A model generated the notes under the pieces. That model ran no database searches. It was not told the origin of the DNA and saw nothing but the letters and a program-made list of their open reading frames with translations. A DNA stretch of 64,000 nucleotides from Bradyrhizobium sp. CB1717 (GTDB lineage: Bacteria > Pseudomonadota > Alphaproteobacteria > Rhizobiales > Xanthobacteraceae): assembly GCF_029714325.1 (NCBI RefSeq), contig NZ_CP121666.1:8976501-9040500 (forward strand), read 5' to 3'. Made by a program: the position numbers and the translations under genes. This document shows positions 8,137 through 16,472 of the stretch, piece by piece; position 1 is the stretch's first letter; every line of letters begins with the position of its first letter.

Positions 8137-9351
8137 TTACTTCACCAGCTCGCACCCGCCTTCCGCCAGCGGGCGGAACGCCTGGTCCGCGGGAATCGTC
8201 GAGACCAGCTTGTAGTAGTCGTACGGATATTTCGACTCTTCCGGCTTCTTCACCTCGAACAGGTACATCGGATGCACGACGCGGCCGTCCTGGCGGATTG
8301 TGGTGTCGCCGAACAGCTTGTCCTTGCCGCTAAACTTCTTCATCTCGGGCACGGCGTCCTTGGCATTGTCGCTGCCGGTGGCCGCAACCGCATTGAGATA
8401 AGCGAGCGTGGAGGCATACACGCCGGCCTGGTTGCCGCTCGGCATCTTGCCGTTCATGCCGGGCCGTGCGGCAAAACGCTTGGCGAACGCGCGGGTGTCG
8501 TCGTTCATGTCCCAGTAGAAGGCTTCCATGAGCTGGAGGCCCTGCGCGACCTTGATGCCCATGCCGTGGACGTCGTTGATGAAGAGCAGGAACGCGACGA
8601 GCTTCTGCCCGCTCTGCTGGATGCCGAACTCGGCGGCCTGCTTCACCGCATTGATGGTGTCGCCGCCGGCATTGGCCAGCCCAATCACCTGCGCCTTCGA
8701 GCCCTGCGCCTGCAACAGGAAGGACGCGAAGTCCGACGTGCCGAGCGGATGCTTCGAGGAGCCCAGCACCTTGCCGCCATGCCCCTCGATGTATTTCTGC
8801 GCCTCCGCCTCGATGCCCTTGCCGAGCGCATAGTCGACCGTGAGGAAATACCAGTCCTTGCCGCCGCGCGACATCATTGCGGCTGCCGTGGTGTTGCCGG
8901 TCGCCCAGGCGTCGTTGACCCACTGGATGGTGTTGGGCGAGCAGGCCTTGCCGGTGAGATCGGAGCTTGCCGTGGACGAGGCCAGGAAGGTCATGCGGCT
9001 GTCGCGCAGCAGCGTGTTGATGGAGAGGCCGACGGCCGAATTCGGCACGTCGACGATGGCGTCGACGCCTTCGACGTCGAGCCATTTGCGCGCAATGGCA
9101 TTGCCGACATCGGCCTTGTTCTGGTGATCGGCATAGACGATCTCGACCTTGATGCCCTTAGCCCCGCCGTTGAAATCCTCCGCCGCCATGCGCGCGGCTT
9201 CGACCGAACCCATGCCGTTGGTGTCCTGGAAGATGCCGGAGATATCGTTGAGCACGCCGATGCGCACGACGTTGTCGGAGATCTCGGCATTCGCCGCGCC
9301 GGTCACCAGGCTCGCGGCCAGCGCGAGCGTCCACTTCAGATGCTTCATCAT
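8137..9351 (-). CDS. Liv-type ABC transporter substrate-binding protein linked to CYP199A
   Basis: Periplasmic Peripla_BP_6 protein of 404 residues with signal peptide MMKHLKWTLALAASLVTGAANA. The mature part begins EISDNVVRIGVLNDISGIFQ, a form seen in aromatic-acid binders of the Rhodopseudomonas CouP type. The start is the ATG at 9351 (a second ATG follows directly) behind GGGGAGGG. It lies 47 bases after the ferredoxin gene on the same strand and so is probably the third gene of the P450 operon. That context points to methoxybenzoate or a similar aromatic acid as ligand. No permease genes are adjacent; it may borrow the LivHMGF pore at the start of the window. Confidence 0.88.
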   Translation of the reverse strand: MMKHLKWTLALAASLVTGAANAEISDNVVRIGVLNDISGIFQDTNGMGSVEAARMAAEDFNGGAKGIKVEIVYADHQNKADVGNAIARKWLDVEGVDAIVDVPNSAVGLSINTLLRDSRMTFLASSTASSDLTGKACSPNTIQWVNDAWATGNTTAAAMMSRGGKDWYFLTVDYALGKGIEAEAQKYIEGHGGKVLGSSKHPLGTSDFASFLLQAQGSKAQVIGLANAGGDTINAVKQAAEFGIQQSGQKLVAFLLFINDVHGMGIKVAQGLQLMEAFYWDMNDDTRAFAKRFAARPGMNGKMPSGNQAGVYASTLAYLNAVAATGSDNAKDAVPEMKKFSGKDKLFGDTTIRQDGRVVHPMYLFEVKKPEESKYPYDYYKLVSTIPADQAFRPLAEGGCELVK

Positions 9352-9398
9352 TCCCTCCCCTGCTTGTTGGTTGCCGATCGTTGCCGGCATATCGAAAT

Positions 9399-9722
9399 TC
9401 AGACCTGCCGTTCCGGCAGACGCAGCACGAGCCCGTCGAGTTCGGGCGTGATGTTGATCTGGCAGGACAGCCGGCTGTTCGGCAGCCGCTCGGCGGCGGT
9501 GCCGTCGAGCAGCGCGTCCTCGTCGCCGGCCACCGCGGGCAGGCGCGCGAGCCAGCTCTCGTCGACATAGACGTGGCAGGTCGCGCACATGGCGTTGCCG
9601 CCGCATTCGGCCAGGATGCCGTCGAGGCCGTGACGGGTCGCGGCCTGCATGGCGCTCTCGCCGCCTGCGGTCTCGACGCGGTCGGACTTGCCGTCGGGAT
9701 GAATGAAGGTGATGGCGGGCAT
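9399..9722 (-). CDS. 2Fe-2S ferredoxin (palustrisredoxin/adrenodoxin type), P450 partner
   Basis: Small electron carrier of 107 residues. The four cluster cysteines are C40, C46 and C49 (CGGNAMCATC) and C87 (SRLSC), the vertebrate-type ferredoxin pattern. The ATG at 9722 has GAGGAG six bases upstream; the in-frame TTG one codon earlier is too close to that site. It begins 12 bases after the P450 stop, the same arrangement as the CYP199A2-palustrisredoxin pair of R. palustris, and so is most likely the electron donor of that P450. No ferredoxin reductase gene is in the cluster. Confidence 0.9.
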   Translation of the reverse strand: MPAITFIHPDGKSDRVETAGGESAMQAATRHGLDGILAECGGNAMCATCHVYVDESWLARLPAVAGDEDALLDGTAAERLPNSRLSCQINITPELDGLVLRLPERQV

Positions 9723-9734
9723 CAAGACTCCTCG

Positions 9735-10943
9735 TCAGGCCGGGGTGATGGTGACAGGCAGGCTGTCGAGCCCGCGTAGGGTGTTGTTGAAGCGGCGCTT
9801 CGGCTCGCCCGTGATCTCGATCTTCGCGACGCGTCGCGCCAGCGCCGTCAGCATCACCTCGCCTTCGAGGCGGGCGACGAGTTGGCCGACGCACATGTGG
9901 ATGCCGGAGCCGAAGCCGACATGGCCGGAGGTGCGGCGGGTGATGTCGTAGCTGTCCGGCTGGTCCCAGCGCCGCGGATCGCGATTGGCCGCGGCAAGGA
10001 ACATCAGCACCTTCTCGCCCTCGCCGATCCGCGCGCCTGACAGCTCGACCGCGCGCGTGGTGGTGCGGAAGAAGGTCTGCACCGGGCTCTCGAACCGCAC
10101 CGCCTCCTCGAAGGCACTGCGCGCCAGCGAGAGATCATTGCGCAGGCGCCGCCACTGATCGGGAAAGCGTGCGAGACAATAGATCGCCGCGCCGATGCCG
10201 TTGACGGTGGTATCGAGGCCCGCCGACAGCAGCGAGCGCACCAGCAGCGGCGCCTCGGCGGCCGAGATGGCGCCCTCGTCGACCTGTGCATGGATGCAGG
10301 CGCCAAAGCCGCCGGGCGCAAGGTTCTCGCGCTGGCATTGCTCGGCGACATAGGCCTGGTGAGGCATCGAACGTTCGATCGCCTCCTGGCGCAGCTGGTT
10401 GGGCGGGCCGAACGCGTTGAACACGACGCTCGCATAGGGGATCAGGTGTTCGCGACCCTCTGGCTTCAGCCCGAGCGCATCAGGAAAGATCGACAGCGGA
10501 TAGGCCTCGGCGAGATCGGTGATCGCATCAAAGCTGCGCTTTTCGATCAGCGCATCCACCCGTTCCTCCGCCGCGGCGGCGAAGCGGTCGCGCACCTGCT
10601 TCATCACCGTCGGCGACAGCACTTTTGAGAGCACGGCGCGGGTGCGGGTGTGCGCCGGGGGATCGGCCTCCAGGATCAGGCTCGGCGGCCGCCACGGCGT
10701 CTCCTTCTTGAAGTCGGACAGGCCGACACCGCGGCTGGAGCAGAAGGTGGCGGGATCGTTCAGCACGGCATGAACCTCGGCATAGCGCGCCACGCCGTAG
10801 ACCTTCCACTTGTCGAGATAGACCACCGGACCCGCCTCCCGCAGCAGCTCATGCGTGGGATAGGGGTCGGCAAAAAACGTCATATCGAAGGGATCGACGT
10901 CGAGATGCGGGACGCCTGATACGGCGGAGCCGGGTGCGCTCAT
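9735..10943 (-). CDS. CYP199A: Cytochrome P450, CYP199A-type para-methoxybenzoate O-demethylase
   Basis: Soluble class I P450, 402 residues, predicted to oxidise para-substituted benzoates, such as 4-methoxybenzoate to 4-hydroxybenzoate. The haem-binding loop is GFGSGIHMCVG with C351; the oxygen-activation motif is AGLDTT (D244, T245). From memory of CYP199A4, its carboxylate-binding and pocket residues R92, S95, F182, F185, R243, S244 and F298 correspond here to R85, S88, F175, F178, R236, S237 and F291, a constant shift of seven. The ATG at 10943 has GGGAGGA upstream. It leads the operon P450-ferredoxin-binding protein, opposite a MarR gene. Confidence 0.9.
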   Translation of the reverse strand: MSAPGSAVSGVPHLDVDPFDMTFFADPYPTHELLREAGPVVYLDKWKVYGVARYAEVHAVLNDPATFCSSRGVGLSDFKKETPWRPPSLILEADPPAHTRTRAVLSKVLSPTVMKQVRDRFAAAAEERVDALIEKRSFDAITDLAEAYPLSIFPDALGLKPEGREHLIPYASVVFNAFGPPNQLRQEAIERSMPHQAYVAEQCQRENLAPGGFGACIHAQVDEGAISAAEAPLLVRSLLSAGLDTTVNGIGAAIYCLARFPDQWRRLRNDLSLARSAFEEAVRFESPVQTFFRTTTRAVELSGARIGEGEKVLMFLAAANRDPRRWDQPDSYDITRRTSGHVGFGSGIHMCVGQLVARLEGEVMLTALARRVAKIEITGEPKRRFNNTLRGLDSLPVTITPA

Positions 10944-11026
10944 TGAAGTCCTCCCTCATTTTGATCTTGTGAAAGGGCGGCGCTTGCCCTTAGGTCTTTC
11001 GGCACGCCGCGAGTCAGAAACCCGAT

Positions 11027-11533
11027 ATGCCGCCGTCTTCGACCAGAGCCCGCCAGAAGCCCGCGCCCACGGATGCGGGGCCGACGCTCGACCTCGAGCG
11101 TTACGTGCCGGCGTTCATCACCTTCATCGCCAACAAGCTCTCGAACAGCGCGACCGCGTTCTACCAGAAGCAGTTCGGCGTCAACGTGACGGAATGGCGG
11201 ATCATGTCGCTGCTGGCGATCGAGCCCGGAATTCCCGCCTCGCGCATCTGCCACGTCATCGGCTTCGACAAGGGCCCGGTGAGCCGGACGCTGGCGGGCC
11301 TCGAGAAGCGCGGGCTGATCTCGATCCGCACCGACCCCAACGACGGCCGCACCCATTCGATCGCGCTGACGGCAAGGGGCCGCGCCACGCATGACAAGGT
11401 GATCGCGGCAGCGTTCGAGCGCGAGCGGCGCCTGCTGTCCTGCCTGAACAAGGACGAGCGCGAGGTGCTGATCGACCTGCTTCGCCGGCTGCACGAGAAT
11501 CTCGGCGCGGTGACCGACAGCAGCTACACCTGA
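11027..11533 (+). CDS. MarR-family transcriptional regulator next to CYP199A operon
   Basis: Winged-helix regulator of 168 residues. The core is EWRIMSLLAIEPGIPASRIC followed by the recognition helix region FDKGPVSRTLAGLEKRGLI and the wing IRTDPNDGRTHSIALTARG, all typical of MarR. It is divergent from the P450 gene with 83 bases between starts, so it probably controls the P450 operon in response to an aromatic acid. The start ATG at 11027 has only a weak ribosome site. Confidence 0.87.
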   Translation: MPPSSTRARQKPAPTDAGPTLDLERYVPAFITFIANKLSNSATAFYQKQFGVNVTEWRIMSLLAIEPGIPASRICHVIGFDKGPVSRTLAGLEKRGLISIRTDPNDGRTHSIALTARGRATHDKVIAAAFERERRLLSCLNKDEREVLIDLLRRLHENLGAVTDSSYT

Positions 11534-11685
11534 CGCGCCGCGCCGCGGGCGCGTCGTGCCGGCGTCTTCAGGCATGCGCCGGCGTTTGCCCGCGGCACCA
11601 TTCCTGCCGAGCATTGTTTCCTCCGAGGATCGGACGCGACAGTTCCTCCGCCGTCGTCCTTCTCTGGAACGGTTCGCATAAATTA

Positions 11686-11699
11686 GTTGCTTAGGCAAC
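11686..11699. promoter_or_regulatory. Orphan MarR-like operator dyad
   Basis: GTTGC-TTAG-GCAAC is a perfect 5-base dyad in an AT-rich setting (AATTAGTTGCTTAGGCAACA). Such dyads are typical operators of MarR-family regulators of aromatic catabolism. It lies between two gene ends, with no gene start close by on either strand. Confidence 0.4.
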
Positions 11700-11841
11700 A
11701 AAAGAATCGGCAGGATATTCCGACAGGATGGCTGGCTTATTCTGTGGGCTGCTTCTCCCCCTCCCGCGTAACGGGGAGAGGTGGAGCGAGCCTCTCTCCG
11801 CGGGCGCGCGGCCTCTTGGCACCGGGCCGTCGCCCATTCTC

Positions 11842-11921
11842 CGTCATTGCGAGCGCAGCGAAGCAATCCAGAGTCTTTCCGCGGTGGGATTCTGGATTGC
11901 TTCGCTGCGCTCGCAATGACG
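11842..11921. repeat. Palindromic intergenic repeat, family A
   Basis: Left end CGTCATTGCGAGCGCAGCGA, right end its inverted copy, with AATCCAGAGTC and GGATTCTGGATT inside. Near-identical in design to the copies at 5.0, 25.9, 40.2 and 44.4 kb. Confidence 0.85.
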
Positions 11922-11962
11922 GGGATGGAGCGTGGCCTTTTATCGACGCGGCCTACTAGCCG

Positions 11963-13813
11963 CTACAGCCCAACCCACTCACCCGACGCATCATCATTCA
12001 GCCGCGTCACCGCATCCGCCCGCCGCGTCAACACCGCGCGCTGGTTGATGTAGCCCTTGTCGGTGATCTCGCCGCCGTCGACCGATGGCGGCTCGGCCAG
12101 CAGCAATGCGCGCGTGGCGTGACCGGAAGAATTTGCGCTCTGCTGCTTCAGCCTTGCGAGACCCTGCGCGATCGCGCTGCGGACCTTGGCATGCACCAGC
12201 ACATCGGTCACCGCTGCCGTCTCGGGCAGGTCGGCATGGGCGCGGCAGGCCGCGATATTCGGAAACACCAGGAAGCGCACCTCGTCGCCGCCGTGCCCCG
12301 ACACGACGATATCCTGCGCGAGCGGTGCCAGCGCGGCGATGCCGGCAACGCGCAGCGTGCCGACGCTAACCCAGGTGCCGGAATTGAGCTTGAAGTCTTC
12401 CGCGACGCGACCGTCGAAGAACAGGCCGCGCTCCGGCCGCGCGCTATCGGCAAGCTTCACCGCATCGCCGATCAGATAAAACCCCTCCTCGTCGAATGCC
12501 TGCTTCGTCAGCTCGGGCGCCTTCCAATAGCCCGGCGTGACGTTGGGACCGCGCACGCGCACCTCCAGCTTGTCGCCTGACGGGACGAGCTTCAGCTCGG
12601 TGCCGGGAATCGGCACGCCGATATTGCCGGAGCGCTCGGCGAGGAAATGACAGTCGGTGGCAAGCGGCGAGGTCTCGGTCGAGCCCCAGGCCGAGACCAT
12701 CGGCAGCGCACGACCGACGGTCTCGACGGACAGCTGCTCGAGCGCATCCCAGAGGTTCTGCGGCAGCGCCGCGCCGGCATAGAAGGCGAATTTCACTTCG
12801 CTAAAGAAGCGACGACGCAGTTCCTCGTCACCGCGCAGCGCCGCGATCAACATGTCGAAACCGCGCGGCACGTTGAAATAGACCGTCGGCATCACGCTTT
12901 TCAAATTGGCGAGCGATGTCGCAAACAGACCCGGCGCGGGCTTGCCGCCGTCGATATAGAGCGAGCCGCCGTTGCGCAGCACGAGATTGAAATTGTGGTT
13001 GGCGCCGAACGTGTGACTCCAGGGCAGCCAGTCGAGGATGATGAGATCGCCGCGCGCCTGCTCGAGGAAGGTCCAGGTCTGCGCCTTGGCCTGCTGGCTC
13101 GAGGTCAGCATGCGCTGGGTGTTGATGACGGCTTTCGGCGTACCGGTCGAACCCGAGGTGAACAGGAATTTTGCGATCGTATCCGGCGTCACTGCGGCGA
13201 AGGCCCTTGCGACGTCGGGGGTCTCGGGCGTTGCCGCGATGCTGCGGAACGCGAGCACATCGGCGTCATCGGCATTGCCGCTGATGACCTGCGCCTTGTG
13301 CAGCGGCTTGATCGCAGCCAGCGCGGCCGTAAACGGCTTGGTCGCAGAGACATAGATCGCGCCCGGCTCGAGCAGCGCGATCATGCTCTTGAGCTTGTCG
13401 AAATCTTTCGACATCAGCGAGTAGGCCGGCGAGATCGCCGCCGAGGCCACGCCGACATGCTGGGCGGCCAGCGCGAGCAGCGCGTGGTCGATGCTGTTGT
13501 CGGAAAGGATCGCGAGCGGGCGCTCCGCGCTGAGGCCTTGCGCGAGGATCCATGACGCCGCCCCGCGCACCTGCCGCAGCGCCTGCGCGTAGGTGACGGT
13601 GGTCCATGGCGCGTCGATGCCTCCACGCTCGGCGAGGAAGATTGTGTCGGGTGTCTGCCGCGCAAAATGCTCCAGCCAGTCGCCGATGCAGCGGGCGCCC
13701 TCGCCCAAGGGTTCCGGCGAGCGCAACACGATGCTGCCGTCGGCGCGATGCTCGGCAACGGTTTTCGGCGCAGCGAACAGATCTGACGCGTCACCGCGTG
13801 GGGCGGTTGTCAT
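11963..13813 (-). CDS. fcs: Feruloyl-CoA synthase (hydroxycinnamate-CoA ligase)
   Basis: ATP-dependent ligase of the ANL superfamily that activates ferulate or p-coumarate with CoA, the first step of hydroxycinnamate degradation. It has 616 residues, close to the usual length of feruloyl-CoA synthases. The AMP-binding P-loop TSGSTGTPK is at residues 219-227, followed by the family's GSTETSPLATDCHF region. The ATG at 13813 is chosen for its strong upstream GAGGAGGA; the frame remains open for 33 more codons without a ribosome site. It is divergent from a MarR gene, as in CouR- or FerC-controlled loci. The hydratase/aldolase and aldehyde dehydrogenase of the pathway are not in the window. Confidence 0.85.
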   Translation of the reverse strand: MTTAPRGDASDLFAAPKTVAEHRADGSIVLRSPEPLGEGARCIGDWLEHFARQTPDTIFLAERGGIDAPWTTVTYAQALRQVRGAASWILAQGLSAERPLAILSDNSIDHALLALAAQHVGVASAAISPAYSLMSKDFDKLKSMIALLEPGAIYVSATKPFTAALAAIKPLHKAQVISGNADDADVLAFRSIAATPETPDVARAFAAVTPDTIAKFLFTSGSTGTPKAVINTQRMLTSSQQAKAQTWTFLEQARGDLIILDWLPWSHTFGANHNFNLVLRNGGSLYIDGGKPAPGLFATSLANLKSVMPTVYFNVPRGFDMLIAALRGDEELRRRFFSEVKFAFYAGAALPQNLWDALEQLSVETVGRALPMVSAWGSTETSPLATDCHFLAERSGNIGVPIPGTELKLVPSGDKLEVRVRGPNVTPGYWKAPELTKQAFDEEGFYLIGDAVKLADSARPERGLFFDGRVAEDFKLNSGTWVSVGTLRVAGIAALAPLAQDIVVSGHGGDEVRFLVFPNIAACRAHADLPETAAVTDVLVHAKVRSAIAQGLARLKQQSANSSGHATRALLLAEPPSVDGGEITDKGYINQRAVLTRRADAVTRLNDDASGEWVGL

Positions 13814-13893
13814 GAGTTTCCTCCTCGCCCGGAAGGCCGGGTCGGCCGCAGCCTCGTCCCGGACCGCTTTGGCCATAATGTCGGGCACGACAA

Positions 13894-13909
13894 TTGTTGT
13901 CGTCAACAA
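13894..13909. promoter_or_regulatory. MarR-type operator between fcs and its regulator
   Basis: TTGTTG-TCGT-CAACAA is a perfect 6-base dyad in the gap between the divergent fcs (start 13813) and marR (start 13964) genes. Position and form fit a CouR/FerC-like operator controlling both genes. Confidence 0.5.
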
Positions 13910-13963
13910 CAATCTTCCTCTAAGACTGCCGAGGCGCTAGGATTGCACGGCAGGAGACACCAC

Positions 13964-14458
13964 GTGACAGCCAGTGCAGCCCAGACGTCCCCGCGCAAAC
14001 GATCCGGCAACGGCGGAGTGCGACGCAATGACGCCGACGAGATCGGCCTCGACGCCCTGGTCGGCCACGCCGGCTATGCGGTGCGGCGCTTCCAGCTCTG
14101 GATCTTCCAGGACTTCGTCAGGACGCTCGGCGATGTCGACATCCGGCCGACGCAATATTCGGTGCTGACGGTGATCGGCGCCAATCCGGGCCTGTCGCAG
14201 ATGGCGGTGGCAAAACGCCTCGGCATCGAGCGCGCCCGCCTGGTGCATCTGCTCGACAGCCTCGAGCAGCGCAAATACGTGAAGCGGGTCAAGTCGAAGG
14301 CGGACCGGCGCTCCCATGCGCTGCACCTCACCGCGCAGGGCGCCACCGCGCTGGCGAAGTTCAAGCGGCTGGCGGCCGAGCACGAGCGAAATGTCGCGGC
14401 CAAGATCGGCAAGGAGAACCGGGAGCAGCTGCTTCGGATCCTCGCCGGCTTCACCTGA
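13964..14458 (+). CDS. MarR-family regulator, probable hydroxycinnamoyl-CoA-responsive repressor
   Basis: Winged-helix regulator of 164 residues. The DNA-binding part has IRPTQYSVLTVIGANPGLSQ, the helix AVAKRLGIERARLVHLLDSL and the wing KRVKSKADRRSHALHLTAQG. The GTG at 13964 is chosen because AGGAG lies seven bases upstream; a TTG seven codons earlier has no such site. It is divergent from fcs. Its best-known relatives at such loci (CouR, FerC) release DNA on binding p-coumaroyl-CoA or feruloyl-CoA, which is the likely effector here. Confidence 0.85.
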   Translation: MTASAAQTSPRKRSGNGGVRRNDADEIGLDALVGHAGYAVRRFQLWIFQDFVRTLGDVDIRPTQYSVLTVIGANPGLSQMAVAKRLGIERARLVHLLDSLEQRKYVKRVKSKADRRSHALHLTAQGATALAKFKRLAAEHERNVAAKIGKENREQLLRILAGFT

Positions 14459-14502
14459 TCCAACCCGCCCAATATTTATGCAGATGCCCGTAACAGGGCG
14501 CT

Positions 14503-14523
14503 GGCACGGCCACCTGCCGTGCC
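14503..14523. promoter_or_regulatory. GGCACGGC-N5-GCCGTGCC dyad upstream of atzF
   Basis: Perfect 8-base arms with a 5-base spacer, centred about 111 bases before the start predicted from the sigma54 promoter. The distance suits an enhancer-binding protein, but GCAC and GTGC are 11 bases apart rather than the 7 of a textbook NtrC site. It could instead be a hairpin terminator of the upstream marR gene. Confidence 0.35.
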
Positions 14524-14584
14524 GCCAAAATATCCCCCAACTCACTGATCCCACGATAATATCCGGCGCACGCGCGCTGCCCGG

Positions 14585-14598
14585 ATTCTGTACACAAT
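14585..14598. promoter_or_regulatory. Candidate GntR operator at the atzF promoter
   Basis: ATTCTGTACACAAT is a 14-base palindrome with one mismatched pair. It abuts the -24 element of the sigma54 promoter, where a bound repressor would block it. The core resembles sites of FCD-type GntR proteins, and such a regulator is encoded in the cluster (16886-17608). Confidence 0.4.
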
Positions 14599-14613
14599 GG
14601 CACATCGCTTGCT
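14598..14613 (+). promoter_or_regulatory. Sigma54 (-24/-12) promoter of atzF
   Basis: TGGCAC-ATCGC-TTGCT matches the sigma54 consensus at every conserved base, with GG (14599-14600) and GC (14611-14612) separated by the required 10 bases. Transcription would start near 14624, leaving about 28 bases of leader with a GGAG before the ATG at 14652. This predicts nitrogen-controlled, activator-dependent transcription. Confidence 0.75.
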
Positions 14614-14651
14614 TCAATCCGGGTGAAGCATGTTGCCGGAGTTTGGACGCC

Positions 14652-16457
14652 ATGGGGGCTGAGCAGCCTGAAACGATCGCCGCGATTGTGGCCGCGCATC
14701 GCGCGGGAACGATGACGCCGGCGGAGATGATCGCACGGACCTACCAGCGCATCCGCGACCACAACGATCCCGCCGTCTTCATCAGCCTGCGCGAGGAGAA
14801 GGACGCGATCGCGGAGGCCGAAAAGCTCGCTACGAAGGATGCCGCCAGCCTGCCGCTCTATGGCGTGCCGGTCGCGGTGAAGGACAATATCGACGCGCTG
14901 GGCTTTCCAACCACGGCGGCCTGCCCGGCCTTCTCCTACACCCCGACGCATGACTCGACCGCCGTGGAGCGCCTGCGCGCGGCGGGCGCCATCATCATCG
15001 GCAAGACCAATCTCGATCAGTTCGCAACCGGCCTCGTCGGCGTGCGCTCGCCTTATGGCATCCCCAGGAATTCAATTCGCGAAGACCTCATTCCCGGCGG
15101 ATCGAGCTCGGGATCGGCGACCGCCGTTGGCGCCGGGCTGGTCCCGCTGTCGCTGGGCACGGACACTGCCGGCTCAGGGCGCGTGCCGGCGATGCTGAAC
15201 AACATCGTCGGGCTGAAGCCGAGCCTCGGCATGATCTCGACCGCGGGGCTGGTGCCGGCCTGCCGCACGCTCGACTGCATCTCGGTGTTCGCCTTGACGG
15301 TCGACGACGCTGCGCTCGCGCTGTCGGTGATGGCCGGCCCCGACCAGGCCGATCCGTTTTCGCGCGATCGGCCGCTTGGCCCGCTTACGCCGTTCCCTGC
15401 GAATCTGCGCCTCGGCGTACCGCGCAACGGACAGCTCATCTTCTTCGGCGACAAGAAGGCGGAAGGTGCTTACGCCGATGCGCTGAAGCGCTGGACCGCG
15501 CTTGGGGCTGATCTGGTCGAGTTCGACCTCGAGCCGTTCTACGAGACGGCGCGGCTGCTGTATGAAGGGCCGTGGGTCGCCGAGCGCTATCTCGTGATCA
15601 AGAATCTGCTGGCGTCCGCGCCTGATTCGATTCATCCCGTGACGCGCGAGATCACCGCGGCCGGCGCGCGGCTGACCGCGGCGGATACCTTCTCCGCGCT
15701 CTATCGCCTGCAGGGCCTGCGCAAGATCGCCGAGCGCACGTTTGCGAACATCGACGCACTGTTGCTGCCGACCGCCCCGACGACCTATACGACCGCGCAG
15801 GCGCTCGCCAATCCGATCGAGCTCAACAGCCGGCTCGGCACCTACACCAACTTTGTGAATTTGCTCGACCTCTGCGGCCTCGCCGTGCCGGCTTCGATGC
15901 GCAGCGATGGCGTACCGTTCGGCATCACCCTGCTCGCGCCCGCCGGACGCGATGCGATGCTCGCCAGCATCGGCCGGGTGTTCCACGCGGATACGAAGCT
16001 GACGGTCGGGGCGAAGGGCGTTCCGCAAGCACCGCTCGCCCCGCTCCCTGCAGGCAGCGTCGACGAGATTCCAATCGCAGTGGTCGGCGCGCATCTCTCC
16101 GGCATGGCGCTGAACGGCGAGTTGAAGGCCCTGAGCGGCAGGCTGGTCGAGGCGACGAAAACTGCGCCAGACTACAAGCTCTACGCGCTTCAGACCACGC
16201 CGCCGAAGCCGGGCATGCTGCGCGTCGAGGCCGGCAAAGGCGCTGCGATCGAGCTGGAGATCTGGTCGCTGTCGTCGTCCGCCTTCGGCAAGTTCGTCAA
16301 CGCAATTCCCGCGCCGATGGCGATCGGTACGATCCGGCTCGCCGACGGCCGCAGCGTGAAGGGTTTTCTCGTCGAGCCAGAAGTGCTGGGCGAAGCCCGG
16401 GAGATCACGAGCTATGGCGGCTGGCGGAAGTTCGTGGCGGAAGCTGCGACAGCGTAG
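14652..16457 (+). CDS. atzF: Allophanate hydrolase AtzF
   Basis: Cytoplasmic amidase-signature enzyme that breaks allophanate (or 1,3-dicarboxyurea) down to ammonia and carbon dioxide. It has 601 residues, the normal AtzF length. The Ser-cisSer-Lys triad is seen as K77 (VAVKDN), S151 (PGGSSSGSA) and S175 (GTDTAGSGRV). A C-terminal domain (about 460-600) with VVGAHLSGMALNGEL is the second domain specific to allophanate hydrolases and absent from simple amidases. The ATG at 14652 has GGAG about ten bases upstream; earlier codons overlap marR. It stands alone on the plus strand opposite the atzG-atzE unit, but shares sigma54-type control with it. Confidence 0.9.
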   Translation: MGAEQPETIAAIVAAHRAGTMTPAEMIARTYQRIRDHNDPAVFISLREEKDAIAEAEKLATKDAASLPLYGVPVAVKDNIDALGFPTTAACPAFSYTPTHDSTAVERLRAAGAIIIGKTNLDQFATGLVGVRSPYGIPRNSIREDLIPGGSSSGSATAVGAGLVPLSLGTDTAGSGRVPAMLNNIVGLKPSLGMISTAGLVPACRTLDCISVFALTVDDAALALSVMAGPDQADPFSRDRPLGPLTPFPANLRLGVPRNGQLIFFGDKKAEGAYADALKRWTALGADLVEFDLEPFYETARLLYEGPWVAERYLVIKNLLASAPDSIHPVTREITAAGARLTAADTFSALYRLQGLRKIAERTFANIDALLLPTAPTTYTTAQALANPIELNSRLGTYTNFVNLLDLCGLAVPASMRSDGVPFGITLLAPAGRDAMLASIGRVFHADTKLTVGAKGVPQAPLAPLPAGSVDEIPIAVVGAHLSGMALNGELKALSGRLVEATKTAPDYKLYALQTTPPKPGMLRVEAGKGAAIELEIWSLSSSAFGKFVNAIPAPMAIGTIRLADGRSVKGFLVEPEVLGEAREITSYGGWRKFVAEAATA

Positions 16458-16472
16458 ACGTCGAGCGCACTC

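Larger units (their letters stand above)
11534..11962. other. Intergenic region between convergent marR and feruloyl-CoA synthase genes
   Basis: A 429-base gap with no convincing gene. It holds a MarR-like dyad (11686-11699), a short C-rich family B fragment (about 11751-11790) and a full family A palindrome (11842-11921). The segment 11640-11720 is AT-richer than its flanks. Confidence 0.6.
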
